The notes under the pieces: generated by a model | What the model was told of the DNA's origin: nothing | Database searches by the model: none | The model's input: only the letters and a program-made list of their open reading frames with translations | Assembly: GCA_947258795.1 (NCBI GenBank) | Contig: CAMYJU010000024.1 | Span: 1-64,000 of the forward strand | DNA length: 64,000 nt | Direction of reading: 5' to 3' | From: an uncultured Gammaproteobacteria bacterium | Lineage (GTDB): Bacteria; Pseudomonadota; Gammaproteobacteria; DRJJ01 | Position numbers and translations under genes: made by a program | Shown: in pieces, positions 23,940 through 34,329 of the stretch | How the letters are laid out: each line of letters begins with the position of its first letter | Position numbering within the stretch: position 1 is the stretch's first letter

Positions 23940-25325
23940 ATGAACATAATAACTAAGCGCAAGCGTTTTTTGAAATCGAGTATGGCCATGATCGCCGGTC
24001 TGGCCATGTCGGTATTCGGCAGCCAGGCCGTCGCCGAAGTTGGAGAGCCTGAAAAGGAAGAGCTCAAGTTCGGCTTTATCAAGCTGACCGATATGGCGCC
24101 CTTGGCCGTGGCCTATGAGAAAGGCTACTTCGAGGACGAAGGTCTGTATGTGACGCTGGAGGCCCAGGCTAACTGGAAAGTCCTGCTCGACCGTGTCATT
24201 GACGGTGAACTGGACGGCGCGCACATGCTGGCCGGTCAGCCGCTGGGCGCGACCATCGGTTTTGGTACCAAGGCCCATATAATTACTGCGTTCAGTATGG
24301 ACCTGAATGGTAACGGCATCACGGTTTCCAATGAAATCTGGAAACAGATGAAGAAACATGTCCCTCACAAGGACGGCAAACCGGTTCATCCAATCAAGGC
24401 GGACTACCTGAAACCGGTAGTTGACCAGTACCAGAAGGAAGGCAAGCCGTTCAAGATGGGTATGGTATTCCCGGTATCGACGCATAACTATGAGTTGCGT
24501 TACTGGTTGGCCGCCGGCGGTATCCATCCCGGTTACTATGCCCCGCACAAGGGTGATACCAGTGGCAACCTGGATGCCGATGCATTGCTTTCGGTTACAC
24601 CACCACCACAGATGCCATCGACCATGGAGGCTGGAACCATCTATGGCTATTGCGTCGGTGAACCGTGGAACCAGCAGGCCGTATTCAAGGGCATCGGCGT
24701 ACCGGTGATTACTGACTACGAAATCTGGAAAGATAACCCTGAAAAGGTTTTTGGTGTCAGCAAGGGCTGGGCCGACAAGTATCCGAACACCCACATCCGT
24801 GTGGTCAAGGCGATGATCCGTGCTGCGCAGTGGCTGGACGAGGGTAACAACAAGAACCGTCCGGAGGCGGTCAAGATTCTGTCCAAGAGCCAGTATGTAG
24901 GCGCCGACTATGATGTGATCGCGAACAGCATGACCGGTACTTTTGAATATGAAAAGGGCGACAAGCGTGAAGTGCCGGACTTCAACGTGTTCTTCCGTTA
25001 TAACGCGACCTATCCGTATTACAGTGATGCGATCTGGTATCTGACCCAGATGCGCCGCTGGGGCCAGATTTCCGAACAGAAACCGGATAGCTGGTACAAG
25101 GACATCGCCAAGAAGGTCTACCGTCCGGACATTTATGCGCAGGCTGCGAAAGAGCTGATCAAGGAAGGCAAGGTCAAGGCCTCGGACTTCCCCGAGTTCA
25201 AAACCGAGACCGGTTTCCGCAAACCTCAGACCGAATTCATAGATGGGGTGACCTATGACGGTACCAAGCCGAATGAGTATCTGAAGAAGTTCAAGATCGG
25301 TCTGAAAGGGAAGGACAAGATCTGA
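23940..25325 (+). CDS. nrtA: Nitrate ABC transporter substrate-binding protein (NrtA-like)
   Basis: This is a 461-residue periplasmic receptor read from the ATG at 23940; a TTG at 23928 is in frame but abuts the AGAGG ribosome site. The N-terminus ([29 protein letters not shown]) is an export signal. The body matches the NrtA/CmpA group of nitrate, cyanate and bicarbonate receptors: [84 protein letters not shown]. Length is normal. Nitrate specificity is inferred from the ANTAR leader and neighbours, since residues binding the ligand cannot be assigned by eye. Confidence 0.9.
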   Translation: MNIITKRKRFLKSSMAMIAGLAMSVFGSQAVAEVGEPEKEELKFGFIKLTDMAPLAVAYEKGYFEDEGLYVTLEAQANWKVLLDRVIDGELDGAHMLAGQPLGATIGFGTKAHIITAFSMDLNGNGITVSNEIWKQMKKHVPHKDGKPVHPIKADYLKPVVDQYQKEGKPFKMGMVFPVSTHNYELRYWLAAGGIHPGYYAPHKGDTSGNLDADALLSVTPPPQMPSTMEAGTIYGYCVGEPWNQQAVFKGIGVPVITDYEIWKDNPEKVFGVSKGWADKYPNTHIRVVKAMIRAAQWLDEGNNKNRPEAVKILSKSQYVGADYDVIANSMTGTFEYEKGDKREVPDFNVFFRYNATYPYYSDAIWYLTQMRRWGQISEQKPDSWYKDIAKKVYRPDIYAQAAKELIKEGKVKASDFPEFKTETGFRKPQTEFIDGVTYDGTKPNEYLKKFKIGLKGKDKI

Positions 25326-25346
25326 TAGCTGTAGATAAAGGCAGTA

Positions 25347-25368
25347 ACCCCGGCATTGATGCCGGGGT
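25347..25368 (+). repeat. GC-rich intercistronic hairpin between nrtA and nrtB
   Basis: ACCCCGGCAT pairs with ATGCCGGGGT across a tiny loop. Only a short T-run (TTTT) follows after a few bases. Such hairpins often stabilise the 3' end of binding-protein mRNA and reduce downstream expression rather than ending all transcription. Confidence 0.65.
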
Positions 25369-25388
25369 GATTTTAGAGGACACACACA

Positions 25389-26396
25389 ATGAGCACACAA
25401 GTTATAAACATCATCGGAAATCTGAACATCAGAAATCAGACGACAAAGTTTATTGAATGGATAACGGATGCACCTAAGGTATTCAATGCGATTGGTATCC
25501 CGGCGTTATCCATCATGATCTTTCTTATGGTCTGGGGTGGTCTGGCAGCACAGGTGAATACATCACTTGGGCAGTTGCCAGGGCCCTCAAAGGTCTGGGA
25601 GCAAACCAAAACGCTTTATGCCGAACATGTCGAGGAACGGAATAAAGAAGTTGCATTTTACGAACGCCAGGAAAAGCGTAACGCGAAAAAGCTGGAGAAG
25701 AATCCGGATGCAAAGGTAAAAATCCGTCCCTATACTGGCAAGCCAACGTTTTTCGACCAGGTACTGACCAGTATCGTTACGGTAATAACCGGGTTCCTGC
25801 TGGCCAGCCTGATCGCGATACCGGTCGGAATCGTCTGTGGCCTGAGTACCACCCTGTATACCGCGTTGAACCCGTTGATCCAGACCTTCAAGCCGGTATC
25901 GCCACTGGCCTGGCTGCCGATTGTGACCATGATCGTCAGTGCGGTCTATATCAGCGATGACCCGATGTTCGATAAATCATTCATTAACTCGGCGATTACC
26001 GTGATGCTGTGTTGTATGTGGCCAACCATTATCAATACCACGGTCGGCGTGTCCACGATTGACAAGGACCTGGTCAATGTCAGTCGCGTACTCCGCCTGG
26101 GCTGGATGACCAATGTGTTCAAGATCGTATTGCCATCATCCATACCGATGATGTTTGCCGGTCTGCGTGTTTCACTGGGTATTGGCTGGATGGTACTGAT
26201 CGCGGCCGAGATGCTGGCGCAAAACCCGGGACTGGGCAAGTTCGTCTGGGATGAGTTCCAGAATGGCAGTTCCAACTCACTGGCCCGTATCATGGTGGCT
26301 GTTTTTGCAATCGGTTTAATCGGATTTCTGCTGGATTGGCTAATGCTATCGTTACAAAAGTCGGTTAGCTGGGATAAATCAGCGGTTATTCGCTAG
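25389..26396 (+). CDS. nrtB: Nitrate ABC transporter permease (NrtB-like)
   Basis: This 335-residue inner-membrane permease is of the NitT/TauT type. After a first membrane helix (IPALSIMIFLMVWGGLAA) there is a charged insert of about 40 residues (EERNKEVAFYERQEKRNAKKLEKN), longer than in simple permeases and typical of NrtB-like members. The remaining five helices include the EAA-type coupling loop (VSRVLRLGWMTNVFKIVLPSSIPMMFAGLRVSLG). It should pair as a dimer with the ATPase encoded next. An AGAGGA ribosome site precedes the ATG. Confidence 0.92.
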   Translation: MSTQVINIIGNLNIRNQTTKFIEWITDAPKVFNAIGIPALSIMIFLMVWGGLAAQVNTSLGQLPGPSKVWEQTKTLYAEHVEERNKEVAFYERQEKRNAKKLEKNPDAKVKIRPYTGKPTFFDQVLTSIVTVITGFLLASLIAIPVGIVCGLSTTLYTALNPLIQTFKPVSPLAWLPIVTMIVSAVYISDDPMFDKSFINSAITVMLCCMWPTIINTTVGVSTIDKDLVNVSRVLRLGWMTNVFKIVLPSSIPMMFAGLRVSLGIGWMVLIAAEMLAQNPGLGKFVWDEFQNGSSNSLARIMVAVFAIGLIGFLLDWLMLSLQKSVSWDKSAVIR

Positions 26397-26407
26397 GAGG
26401 TATGACA

Positions 26408-27262
26408 ATGAAACATCTTGAAATATCACAGGTATCGATGGAATTTGAAACTCCGGCCGGGCCGTTTGTCGCGTTGGAGAATGTGGATCTGACGATCGCA
26501 GAGGGTGAATTCGTATCCCTGATCGGCCACTCGGGCTGTGGTAAGTCCACCGTATTGAATATCGTTGCCGGACTACATCAGGCGACACGTGGTGGCGTGA
26601 TCCTGGACGGTAAGGAGGTGAATGAGCCAGGGCCGGACCGGGCCGTGGTGTTCCAGAACCACTCACTGTTGCCCTGGCTGACTGCCTATGAAAATGTCGA
26701 GTTGGCCGTAAAGCAGGTATTCAGGGGCAGTAAGTCAAATGCTGAAATGCGTGACTGGATCAAACACAACCTTGAACTGGTGCATATGGAACACGCGATG
26801 GACAAGCGCCCGAGCGAAATATCAGGCGGCATGAAACAGCGTGTCGGAATCGCTCGGGCCCTGGCCATGGAACCGAAGGTGCTGCTTATGGATGAACCGT
26901 TCGGTGCGCTGGATGCGCTGACCCGTGCGCATATGCAGGATTCCCTGATTGAGATCCAGGCCAGGTTAAATAACACGGTAATCATGATTACCCATGATGT
27001 GGATGAGGCGGTATTGCTGTCTGACCGGATCGTGATGATGACTAACGGCCCGGCAGCAACAGTGGGCGAGATACTTCCGATTGATCTGCCACGACCACGT
27101 AACCGTGTCAAGCTGGCCGGTGACGCGCAGTATAACGAGTATCGTGCTGAAGTATTGAAGTTCCTGTACGAACGTCAGCGCAAGATCGAGTCGGTACCAA
27201 CTGCCTCTGAAGACAAGGGAACGAAGGACAAGCAGGATGATAAGGAAGGAATAGCTGCATAA
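26408..27262 (+). CDS. Nitrate ABC transporter ATP-binding protein (NrtC/NrtD-like)
   Basis: This 284-residue ATPase is read from the second ATG (26408), which has the better distance to the AGGAGG site at 26395; an ATG at 26402 is too close. Motifs in order are Walker A GHSGCGKST, Q-loop VVFQNHSLLPWL, signature SGGMKQRVGIARAL, Walker B VLLMDEPFGALDA and switch TMITHDVDEAV-type IMITHDVDEA. There is one ATPase gene only, so NrtC's C-terminal receptor domain is absent and the transporter resembles a homodimeric NrtD arrangement. A charged tail of about 25 residues ends it. Confidence 0.92.
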   Translation: MKHLEISQVSMEFETPAGPFVALENVDLTIAEGEFVSLIGHSGCGKSTVLNIVAGLHQATRGGVILDGKEVNEPGPDRAVVFQNHSLLPWLTAYENVELAVKQVFRGSKSNAEMRDWIKHNLELVHMEHAMDKRPSEISGGMKQRVGIARALAMEPKVLLMDEPFGALDALTRAHMQDSLIEIQARLNNTVIMITHDVDEAVLLSDRIVMMTNGPAATVGEILPIDLPRPRNRVKLAGDAQYNEYRAEVLKFLYERQRKIESVPTASEDKGTKDKQDDKEGIAA

Positions 27263-27327
27263 GTACTTAACGAGTTTGTGTGTATGCCAGGGAAGGCCTT
27301 TTTTAATCGTGAATCTTATGAAGAAAA

Positions 27328-28263
27328 ATGCTGAAAATTGCAAACAATCAGGATACTGTCAGTCGGGCTAAAGAAACGGCTGCAATTACCTCGGTCGCGA
27401 GATATCTGCACCAGTTAAGGGCTATTACGATAATCCGTCATCTGATCCCCGTTATTATCGTGAGCCAACAGCATCGTGGCGCAAGCCTCGCCTTGTTGGA
27501 AGGCGATAAGGCCTACCAGGGCAAGGTTGTCGAATTTCAGAACGAGATCGAATACCGTCTGACGACACTGCAGTTGCTGAACCAGGAATTATCCAGGCCG
27601 GTTAATGACCTTGAATTAGAACATTTGCGCCAGGAGTGGATCAATATCAGGGCCTGGTCAGGCGGCAAGGTGCTCGAGAACTTCAATCTGCAAAGCCATT
27701 TTATCGAAAAGCAGATGAAGCTGGTCTGGCGCGCGAAGGAAAAGACCAACTATTTCTATATAGGTGTGAGCAAGACCAATACGTACAGGGATACAAATGA
27801 TAGTGAAATTAACGATGGTTATGCGCTGCTGATACAGTTTATTCTGCATGAGACGCTGGAGCTGATTGAGCTACTGGCCAAGACCCGCGGCCTGTCCACT
27901 CACGCGATGGTGATTGGGACATGTGACAGCGACCATTACTCCTGGCTGGAATACCTGCTCAGGGAAATCAATATCAAGAAAGAACGTTTCCGTAATCTGT
28001 TCCAGACCCTGCAAAAATACATGCTAAGTGATATCCCGTGCCTGGCCGATTTACAGATGCAGGATAGCCGGATGGTTCAGCTGGTACAGTTTGTCGAAAA
28101 AAATATTCTGAGACAGTCGTTGATAAAACAGGATAGTCAGGAAATATTCAACATGGCGACCGCAATTATCCAGTCTCATACCGAACTGGTATACCAGGGT
28201 CTGGATTTTATCCAGAACATGATGCACCGGCAGTTTGACGGTGCAAAGTTCGAGCTGGTCTGA
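27328..28263 (+). CDS. Stand-alone NIT-like (nitrate/nitrite sensing) domain protein
   Basis: This is a 311-residue all-helical soluble protein. Its sequence resembles the NIT domain of NasR: VSQQHRGASLALLEGDKAYQGKVVEFQNEIEYRL matches the first helical half (pattern QxxRGxS), and LELIELLAKTRGLSTHAMVIGTC...LLREINIKKERFRNL matches the second. No output domain follows (no ANTAR, methyl-accepting, kinase or cyclase). The gene lies 65 bases after nrtC and is probably in the same transcript. In Klebsiella NasR the NIT and ANTAR domains are fused; here they may work as two separate proteins. The NIT assignment rests on pattern, not on a profile search. Confidence 0.65.
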   Translation: MLKIANNQDTVSRAKETAAITSVARYLHQLRAITIIRHLIPVIIVSQQHRGASLALLEGDKAYQGKVVEFQNEIEYRLTTLQLLNQELSRPVNDLELEHLRQEWINIRAWSGGKVLENFNLQSHFIEKQMKLVWRAKEKTNYFYIGVSKTNTYRDTNDSEINDGYALLIQFILHETLELIELLAKTRGLSTHAMVIGTCDSDHYSWLEYLLREINIKKERFRNLFQTLQKYMLSDIPCLADLQMQDSRMVQLVQFVEKNILRQSLIKQDSQEIFNMATAIIQSHTELVYQGLDFIQNMMHRQFDGAKFELV

Positions 28264-28401
28264 ATAGAAGCCGAGACGCTTGCTCGAGCAAAGGTAACTA
28301 ACCGGGTTGCGCCTATCCTTGTCAGGCGTATATAGTTGTACAGGTGATATATGACTCCGGAGTTAGAACCTGACGACGTAAATATACGGATGGGGGTAAC
28401 T

Positions 28402-28878
28402 ATGACAGGGCGTATACTGGTGCCGTTCGGGCTGTTTTCCGTATCTGTTTTTATGATTCTTCTGACTGCCTGCGCGGCTGGCGATTCTCAATTTACTACG
28501 GAGGCGCCGGCCGGATTTTGGTATGGACTCTGGCATGGCATTATATCGGTAATCAGCCTGATAATTCATATCTTCAATGATTCTGTAGTTGTGTATGAAA
28601 CCAACAATACCGGCGGCTGGTACGATTTCGGTTTTCTGCTGGGTGTGATCGGCATCTGGGGTGGTGGTTGCAAGATGTCCTGCAAGAGCGCGGCTGAAAA
28701 ACAGCATGAAAAGGAGTGGGATGAGATCGGCGAAAAGGTCGAGGCTAAGGTCATGCGTAAATTAAAGGAATGGGCGGAAGACGAGAACTCAGCTGACAAG
28801 GGAGACTGGGATGAAATCGGTGAGAAAGTCGAGAAGAAACTGAAACGCAAAATTCGTGAGTGGGCGGAGAAGGACTAA
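28402..28878 (+). CDS. Putative lipoprotein with duplicated charged C-terminal helix
   Basis: This is a 158-residue protein read from the ATG at 28402 (GGGGG site upstream). A signal with the lipobox LTAC (Cys24) is followed by two further hydrophobic stretches (about 39 to 60 and 73 to 90). The C-terminus is a tandem duplication: the unit starting WDEIGEKVE and ending EWAE occurs at about residues 105 to 128 and again at 135 to 158, a 30-residue (90-base) period. The units are charged and helical. I recognise no family. It lies between the nrt and nap operons and is not clearly part of either. Confidence 0.6.
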   Translation: MTGRILVPFGLFSVSVFMILLTACAAGDSQFTTEAPAGFWYGLWHGIISVISLIIHIFNDSVVVYETNNTGGWYDFGFLLGVIGIWGGGCKMSCKSAAEKQHEKEWDEIGEKVEAKVMRKLKEWAEDENSADKGDWDEIGEKVEKKLKRKIREWAEKD

Positions 28879-29258
28879 TCCTGACCATCCGGTAAGCTAC
28901 GGTACGCCTGGGTATTGGCAATTACCTTAACACAAGCATTATTCCCCTAAAATGACATGGTTTTAACTGATGTCATTTTAAGCACGTTTGACGACTGAAA
29001 ATATATAAAAATCGTTTACTTTTCAGATAAACAAGAATAGTTACGATTAGTATTTACAGGCTGAAACGGTTTTATTGATCCAAATCAATCCTTGTTCAGT
29101 CTACTGTCAGCATCTGTATCTGGGCAGCATGGTTTCTGTTATTAATAGTATATTAGTAAATTTGTAACTTTTAATAGCGCTCTGATGTTGTTTTCTCGAA
29201 TTCGTCTACACTTTATCTACGATCCAGGATGACAGCACAAAATAGTTAACTGTATTTT
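28879..29258. promoter_or_regulatory. AT-rich upstream region of the nap operon
   Basis: No gene is seen. An imperfect ATGACA...TGTCAT inverted repeat lies near 28951 to 28977. The FNR/Anr box is at 29075. The stretch from there to napF is AT-rich, as expected for an anaerobically induced promoter, and includes GTAACTTT and TTGTTTT runs near 29160 to 29200. Confidence 0.5.
29075..29088 (+). promoter_or_regulatory. FNR/Anr-type binding site upstream of napF
   Basis: TTGATCCAAATCAA is an exact match to the FNR consensus TTGAT-N4-ATCAA. It lies about 170 bases before the napF start codon, leaving room for a promoter and leader. Oxygen-dependent control of nap is the expected consequence. Confidence 0.85.
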
Positions 29259-29759
29259 ATGAAGCGTACAATCACTCGGGCCCAGTTCTTACGGGGCAAC
29301 TTTCGTGGTCGCAATCACCTAATACGTCCACCCTGGCATGCCAGTGAGCCACATTTCGTTGATGCCTGCACACGCTGTAGTGAGTGCATAGCGGCATGTC
29401 CAGAAAAAATCATCCAGAAAGACAGGCATGGCTTTCCAATGGTCAGTTTTCAATCAGGTGAATGCACTTTTTGTGCTGCCTGTGCGCAGCAGTGTCCAAC
29501 CCAGGCATTAAATTATGATCAGTCAGCCAGTCCCTGGAGCATCAGGGCGGGCATCGGTGATGCCTGTCTGCCGCTGAAAGGGGTTGTCTGTATGAGCTGT
29601 GCAGACGAATGTGAGCTCAGGGCGATCCGCTTACGAATGGTTGCCGGTGGGGTGGCGATACCCGTACTGGATACCGAAACCTGCAATGGCTGTGGCGCTT
29701 GTGTCCAGATCTGCCCGACATCCGCCATAGCCATGCATTCCTACGGAGAAGACAGATGA
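29259..29759 (+). CDS. napF: NapF ferredoxin-type protein
   Basis: This 166-residue cytoplasmic iron-sulfur protein is involved in maturation of NapA. It has three clear [4Fe-4S] motifs of CX2CX2CX3C type (CTRCSECIAACPE, CTFCAACAQQCPT, CNGCGACVQICPT) and a fourth Cys cluster (CMSCADEC). The N-terminal RAQFLRGNF segment is typical of NapF. It overlaps napD by four bases (ATGA), so translation is coupled. First gene of the nap operon. Confidence 0.95.
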   Translation: MKRTITRAQFLRGNFRGRNHLIRPPWHASEPHFVDACTRCSECIAACPEKIIQKDRHGFPMVSFQSGECTFCAACAQQCPTQALNYDQSASPWSIRAGIGDACLPLKGVVCMSCADECELRAIRLRMVAGGVAIPVLDTETCNGCGACVQICPTSAIAMHSYGEDR

Positions 29760-30019
29760 ATACCGCTGCTGAAATTGAACAGGCAGGCTCGATCAATATA
29801 TGCGGATTACTGGTGCATGCGCGGCCTGAAAATGTACACAAGGTCCAGCACAGGCTGCTCGAATTCGAGGGCGTTGAAGTGCATGATCTGAGCGACGACG
29901 GGCGCATGGTTGTGACCATCGACAAGCGCGACCCGGGAGAGATGATCGACACCATTAACAGTATCAATACAGTGGAGGGCATACTCTCCGCTGCAATGGT
30001 TTATCAACATCACGAATAA
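29756..30019 (+). CDS. napD: NapD chaperone for NapA
   Basis: This is an 87-residue protein; the ATG overlaps the napF stop and has a GGAG site eight bases ahead, so longer in-frame starts are rejected. It matches Nap[49 protein letters not shown]. NapD binds the Tat signal of NapA and delays export until the molybdenum cofactor is inserted. Confidence 0.95.
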   Translation: MNTAAEIEQAGSINICGLLVHARPENVHKVQHRLLEFEGVEVHDLSDDGRMVVTIDKRDPGEMIDTINSINTVEGILSAAMVYQHHE

Positions 30020-30047
30020 TCAAGGACTGCCTACAGGAGGCTTTCTA

Positions 30048-32558
30048 ATGAAACAAACGAGGCGTGAATTTATCAAGAACAACGCGATTGCTGCGACAGC
30101 CGCAGCCGCCGGTGTGACCCTGCCTGGCGTCAAGCTGGCCGAGGCTACGCAGACGCGTGACATGATTCGGTGGGACAAGGCGCCATGCCGGTTCTGCGGG
30201 ACCGGGTGCAGCGTGCTGGTCGGTACACAAAACGACAGGGTGGTAGCAACACAGGGTGACCCTGATGCGCCGGTTAATCGTGGCCTGAATTGTATCAAGG
30301 GCTATTTCCTGTCCAAGATCATGTATGGCAGAGACCGATTGACCAAACCCCTGCTGCGCATGACCAACGGCAAGTACGACAAGAATGGTGAATTTGCCGA
30401 GGTCAGCTGGGACCAAGCGTTTGATGTGATGGCTGAAAAATGGAAACAGGCGTTAAAGAAAAAAGGACCTACGTCGGTGGGGATGTTTGGTTCCGGTCAA
30501 TGGACGGTATGGGAGGGCTATGCCGCTTCAAAACTGTTCAAGGCAGGTTTTCGTTCGAATAACATCGATCCGAATGCCCGTCATTGTATGGCCTCGGCGG
30601 TGGGTGCGTTTATCCGTGGTTTTGGCGCCGATGAGCCGATGGGTTGTTACGATGATCTGGAGCACGCGGATGTATTTGTACTCTGGGGTGCGAATATGGC
30701 AGAAATGCACCCGATCCTGTGGTCACGCCTGTCAGACACGCGTCTAACCCGGCCCGGCAGCGAAGTCCATGTATTGTCCACTTTCGAGCACCGTTGTTTT
30801 GACCTGGCGGACAATGGCATGGTGTTTACACCACAGACCGATCTGGCGATCCTGAATTACATCGCCAATTACATCATCCAGAACAAGGCCTATAACAAGG
30901 ACTTTGTTGACAAGCATGTCAATTTCACCAAAACAGCAACTGATATCGGTTATGGACTTCGTCCTGAGCACCCACTGGAAAAGAAAGCCAAAAATCCGGG
31001 TAAGGGCAAGCTCAGCAAAATCAGTTTCGATGAATACGCGAAATCCGTTTCAAAATATACGCTGGATTATGCTTCCGAACTGAGTGGTGTGCCGAAGGAG
31101 CAGCTGGAGCGCCTGGCCAAGGTCTATGCAGACCCGAACAAGAAAGTGGCCTCCTACTGGACCATGGGCTTCAACCAGCACACCCGCGGCGTGTGGGTAA
31201 ACGGTCTGCTGTACAATGTGCATTTGCTGATGGGCAAGATATCCGAGCCCGGTAACAGCCCGTTCTCGCTGACCGGGCAACCGTCAGCCTGTGGTACGGC
31301 GCGTGAAGTGGGTACCTTTGCACATCGCCTGCCGGCCGACCTGGTGGTCAAGAACAAAAAGCACCGGGATTTTTCTGAAAAGATCTGGAAACTGCCGGAA
31401 GGCACCATCCCGGGCAAGCCCGGTTACCATGCCGTTCTGCAAAACCGCATGCTGAAAGATGGCAAGCTCAATGCCTATTGGGTCATGTGCAATAACAATA
31501 TGCAGGCAGCGCCCAATATGAATGAAGAGGGCTATCCGGGTTATCGCAATCCCGAAAACTTTATTGTGGTATCCGATCCTTATCCAACGGTTACTGCTCA
31601 GGCTGCCGATTTGATTTTACCGACCGCGATGTGGGTCGAAAAGGAAGGTGCCTATGGTAATGCTGAACGCCGTACCCAGTTTTGGCGTCAGCAGGTAACG
31701 CCACCGGGCGAGTCCAGATCTGACCTGTGGCAGTTAATGGAGTTTTCCAAGCGCTTTAAGGTGGAAGAGGTCTGGCCTGAAGAGCTGGTTGCAAAGATGC
31801 CGGAGTACAAAGGCAAGACCCTGTACGACATCCTGTACAAAAACGGTCAGGTCGACAAGTATCCGGTTCAGCAGGTTACCGATGGACGAGATGGTATATA
31901 CCACAATCAGGAAATGGAGGACTTCGGTTTCTATGTGCAAAAGGGGCTTTACGAGGAATATCGCCTGTTTGGACTGCAGGGGCCGAAAAAAGGCCATGAA
32001 CTGGCCGAGTTCGATCACTATCACCAGGTACGTGGCCTGCGTTGGCCGGTAATCGATGGCAAGGAAACACTGTGGCGCTATCGTGAAGGTTATGACCCGT
32101 TGGTCAAAAAAGGCGCCGGGGTCGAGTTCTATGGCAAACCTGATGGCCGTGCGAATATCATTTTTGCACCGTATGAGCCTGCAGCCGAAGCGCCAGACCA
32201 GGAATATGATCTGTGGCTATCCACCGGCCGTGTACTGGAGCACTGGCATTCCGGATCGATGACCCGGCGGGTACCCGAGCTGTATCGCGCGTTCCCCGAT
32301 GCTGTCATTTTCATGCATCCGGCTGATGCGAAGAAACGTGGTTTGCGCCGGGGCATGACCGCGAAAATCCAGTCGCGGCGCGGTGAAATCGTCGCCCAGG
32401 TCGAGACCCGCGGGCGTAACCGTGTACCGGAAGGTCTGGTGTTTGTACCGTGGTTTGATGCCAGCCGTCTGATCAACAAACTCACGCTGGATGCAACCGA
32501 TCCACTTTCCAAAGAAACGGACTATAAAAAATGTGCGGTGAAGGTTGTAAGGGCCTGA
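30048..32558 (+). CDS. napA: Periplasmic nitrate reductase catalytic subunit NapA
   Basis: This is an 836-residue molybdoenzyme reducing nitrate to nitrite in the periplasm. The Tat signal ([19 protein letters not shown]) is followed by the [4Fe-4S] ligands Cys47, 50, 54 and 82. The Mo-coordinating Cys is in [14 protein letters not shown]. Later segments such as [37 protein letters not shown] and [20 protein letters not shown] are characteristic of the bis-MGD family. Length agrees with NapA (about 830). It receives electrons through NapB and NapC. Confidence 0.97.
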   Translation: MKQTRREFIKNNAIAATAAAAGVTLPGVKLAEATQTRDMIRWDKAPCRFCGTGCSVLVGTQNDRVVATQGDPDAPVNRGLNCIKGYFLSKIMYGRDRLTKPLLRMTNGKYDKNGEFAEVSWDQAFDVMAEKWKQALKKKGPTSVGMFGSGQWTVWEGYAASKLFKAGFRSNNIDPNARHCMASAVGAFIRGFGADEPMGCYDDLEHADVFVLWGANMAEMHPILWSRLSDTRLTRPGSEVHVLSTFEHRCFDLADNGMVFTPQTDLAILNYIANYIIQNKAYNKDFVDKHVNFTKTATDIGYGLRPEHPLEKKAKNPGKGKLSKISFDEYAKSVSKYTLDYASELSGVPKEQLERLAKVYADPNKKVASYWTMGFNQHTRGVWVNGLLYNVHLLMGKISEPGNSPFSLTGQPSACGTAREVGTFAHRLPADLVVKNKKHRDFSEKIWKLPEGTIPGKPGYHAVLQNRMLKDGKLNAYWVMCNNNMQAAPNMNEEGYPGYRNPENFIVVSDPYPTVTAQAADLILPTAMWVEKEGAYGNAERRTQFWRQQVTPPGESRSDLWQLMEFSKRFKVEEVWPEELVAKMPEYKGKTLYDILYKNGQVDKYPVQQVTDGRDGIYHNQEMEDFGFYVQKGLYEEYRLFGLQGPKKGHELAEFDHYHQVRGLRWPVIDGKETLWRYREGYDPLVKKGAGVEFYGKPDGRANIIFAPYEPAAEAPDQEYDLWLSTGRVLEHWHSGSMTRRVPELYRAFPDAVIFMHPADAKKRGLRRGMTAKIQSRRGEIVAQVETRGRNRVPEGLVFVPWFDASRLINKLTLDATDPLSKETDYKKCAVKVVRA

Positions 32559-32569
32559 GATAGGTATGT

Positions 32570-33433
32570 ATGACAGAACCTTCAAACAAGGCACGCATCA
32601 GTCGGCGGTACTTCCTGACGCGTTTGGCAAGCAGTGCCTGTGGCGTTGCCTTACTCGGCACCGGGTTGCTGATTTATTCACGTCAGGCCAGTTCACTGCC
32701 GGCGATGGCCTTACGGCCACCGGGGGCACTGCCAGAAGCGGATTTTTTGGGCGCCTGTGTGCGTTGCGGCCTGTGTGTCCGGGATTGTCCATACGATACG
32801 CTGAAGCTGGCCAGGTTGGGTGAAGATGTGGCCACCGGTACGCCCTACTTTACCGCGCGACACATTCCATGCGAGATGTGTGAGGATATTCCATGCGTTG
32901 TGGCCTGTCCTACCGGGGCACTGGAAAAGTCGCTGACCGATATCGACGATTCACGCATGGGGCTGGCCGTACTGGTTGATCAGGAGACCTGCCTGAACTT
33001 TCTGGGTCTGCGCTGTGATGTCTGTTTTCGCGTATGCCCGTTAATCAACAAGGCGATTACGCTGGAGCCGCGCCACAACCCCAGAACCGGCAAGCACACG
33101 CTGTTTATACCGGTGGTGCATTCGGATGCCTGTACTGGCTGTGGCAAGTGTGAGAAGGCCTGTGTATTACCTGAAGCGGCGATCAAGGTGTTTCCACAGC
33201 GTATGGCAAAAGGACAGGCGGCCGAACATTACCGCCTGGGCTGGGAAGAAAAACAGAAAGCTGGTGGCAGCCTGGTATCTCCTGATAAGGAGCATCAATA
33301 CACGTTGCCGGAAGGTTATCGTTATGATTATGAAGGCCAGGGGCTGATTAAAGAGGAGATTAACAAAGGAACCCCATTTGCCGATAACCCGCTGGATACC
33401 CTGAGCAGGCCACAGCAGGAGCGTGGGCAATGA
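32570..33433 (+). CDS. napG: NapG ferredoxin-type quinol oxidation protein
   Basis: This 287-residue exported iron-sulfur protein has an [14 protein letters not shown] Tat-like signal and four cysteine clusters for [4Fe-4S] centres ([50 protein letters not shown]). With NapH it forms a membrane quinol dehydrogenase feeding NapC/NapB. It overlaps napH by four bases. Confidence 0.95.
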   Translation: MTEPSNKARISRRYFLTRLASSACGVALLGTGLLIYSRQASSLPAMALRPPGALPEADFLGACVRCGLCVRDCPYDTLKLARLGEDVATGTPYFTARHIPCEMCEDIPCVVACPTGALEKSLTDIDDSRMGLAVLVDQETCLNFLGLRCDVCFRVCPLINKAITLEPRHNPRTGKHTLFIPVVHSDACTGCGKCEKACVLPEAAIKVFPQRMAKGQAAEHYRLGWEEKQKAGGSLVSPDKEHQYTLPEGYRYDYEGQGLIKEEINKGTPFADNPLDTLSRPQQERGQ

Positions 33434-34329
33434 ATAGTGTTACACGTCCTGGTGCCGAAGCGGTAGCCAGCAAAGGCTGGCTGGCAGCAAACAAATGGTT
33501 GCTGCTGCGGCGTATGACGCAATTCGGCGTGTTGCTGCTGTTCCTGTCAGGTCCCTGGCTGGGTGTCTGGATTATCAAGGGCAATATCGCCTCGAGCCTG
33601 ACGCTGGACGTGTTGCCGCTCAGTGATCCGTTTGTGCTGATGCAAAGTCTGTTTGCCGGTCACTGGCCGGAGACGAGCGTGTTGATCGGCGCTGCAATCA
33701 TACTGGTGTTTTATTTTCTGGTCGGCGGGCGCGTGTACTGTGGTTGGATATGTCCGGTCAATGTTATCACGGATGCAGCCGCGTGGTTACGCCTGCGACT
33801 CGGTATCAAGACCGGGGCGCGGATACCGAGGCAGAGCCGCTACTGGATACTGGGTATGACTTTTGTCATCGCCGCTTTGACAGGTGGTCTGGTCTGGGAG
33901 CTGGTCAATCCGGTTACGATGCTGTATCGCGGCCTGATTTTCGGCATGGGGATGGTCTGGTGGCTGGTGCTGGCGCTGTTTCTGTTTGACCTGCTGGTCA
34001 GCCCTCGCGGCTGGTGCAGTCACTTGTGTCCGATGGGTGCCTTTTACAGTCTGTTGGCGCTTTACACACCGGTACGTGTCAGCGCAGTCAGCCGCGAACA
34101 ATGCAATGATTGCATGGACTGTTATGCCATCTGCCCTGAGCCCCAGGTTATTCCGCCGGCATTGAAAGGTGCTGACAAGGGCGTGGGGCCGCGAATAACC
34201 GGTATCAATTGCACCAACTGTGCACGTTGTATCGATGTGTGCTCGAAAGACGTTTTTAAATTTACCATCCGTTATGACAAACGGACGGATTCGTACAAAA
34301 AACTAGACCAAAGTGAGGTCATGCCATGA
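33430..34329 (+). CDS. napH: NapH membrane ferredoxin-type protein
   Basis: This 299-residue protein has four membrane helices and cytoplasmic CXXXCP motifs after helices ([20 protein letters not shown]), then two C-terminal [4Fe-4S] motifs ([26 protein letters not shown]). It forms the membrane partner of NapG. It overlaps napG and napB by four bases each, indicating tight coupling. Confidence 0.95.
   Translation: MNSVTRPGAEAVASKGWLAANKWLLLRRMTQFGVLLLFLSGPWLGVWIIKGNIASSLTLDVLPLSDPFVLMQSLFAGHWPETSVLIGAAIILVFYFLVGGRVYCGWICPVNVITDAAAWLRLRLGIKTGARIPRQSRYWILGMTFVIAALTGGLVWELVNPVTMLYRGLIFGMGMVWWLVLALFLFDLLVSPRGWCSHLCPMGAFYSLLALYTPVRVSAVSREQCNDCMDCYAICPEPQVIPPALKGADKGVGPRITGINCTNCARCIDVCSKDVFKFTIRYDKRTDSYKKLDQSEVMP

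Noticed and set aside
25347-25368. Full terminator between nrtA and nrtB
   Set aside because: The T-run is short and interrupted, and nrtB follows within 21 bases; more likely an mRNA-stabilising hairpin.
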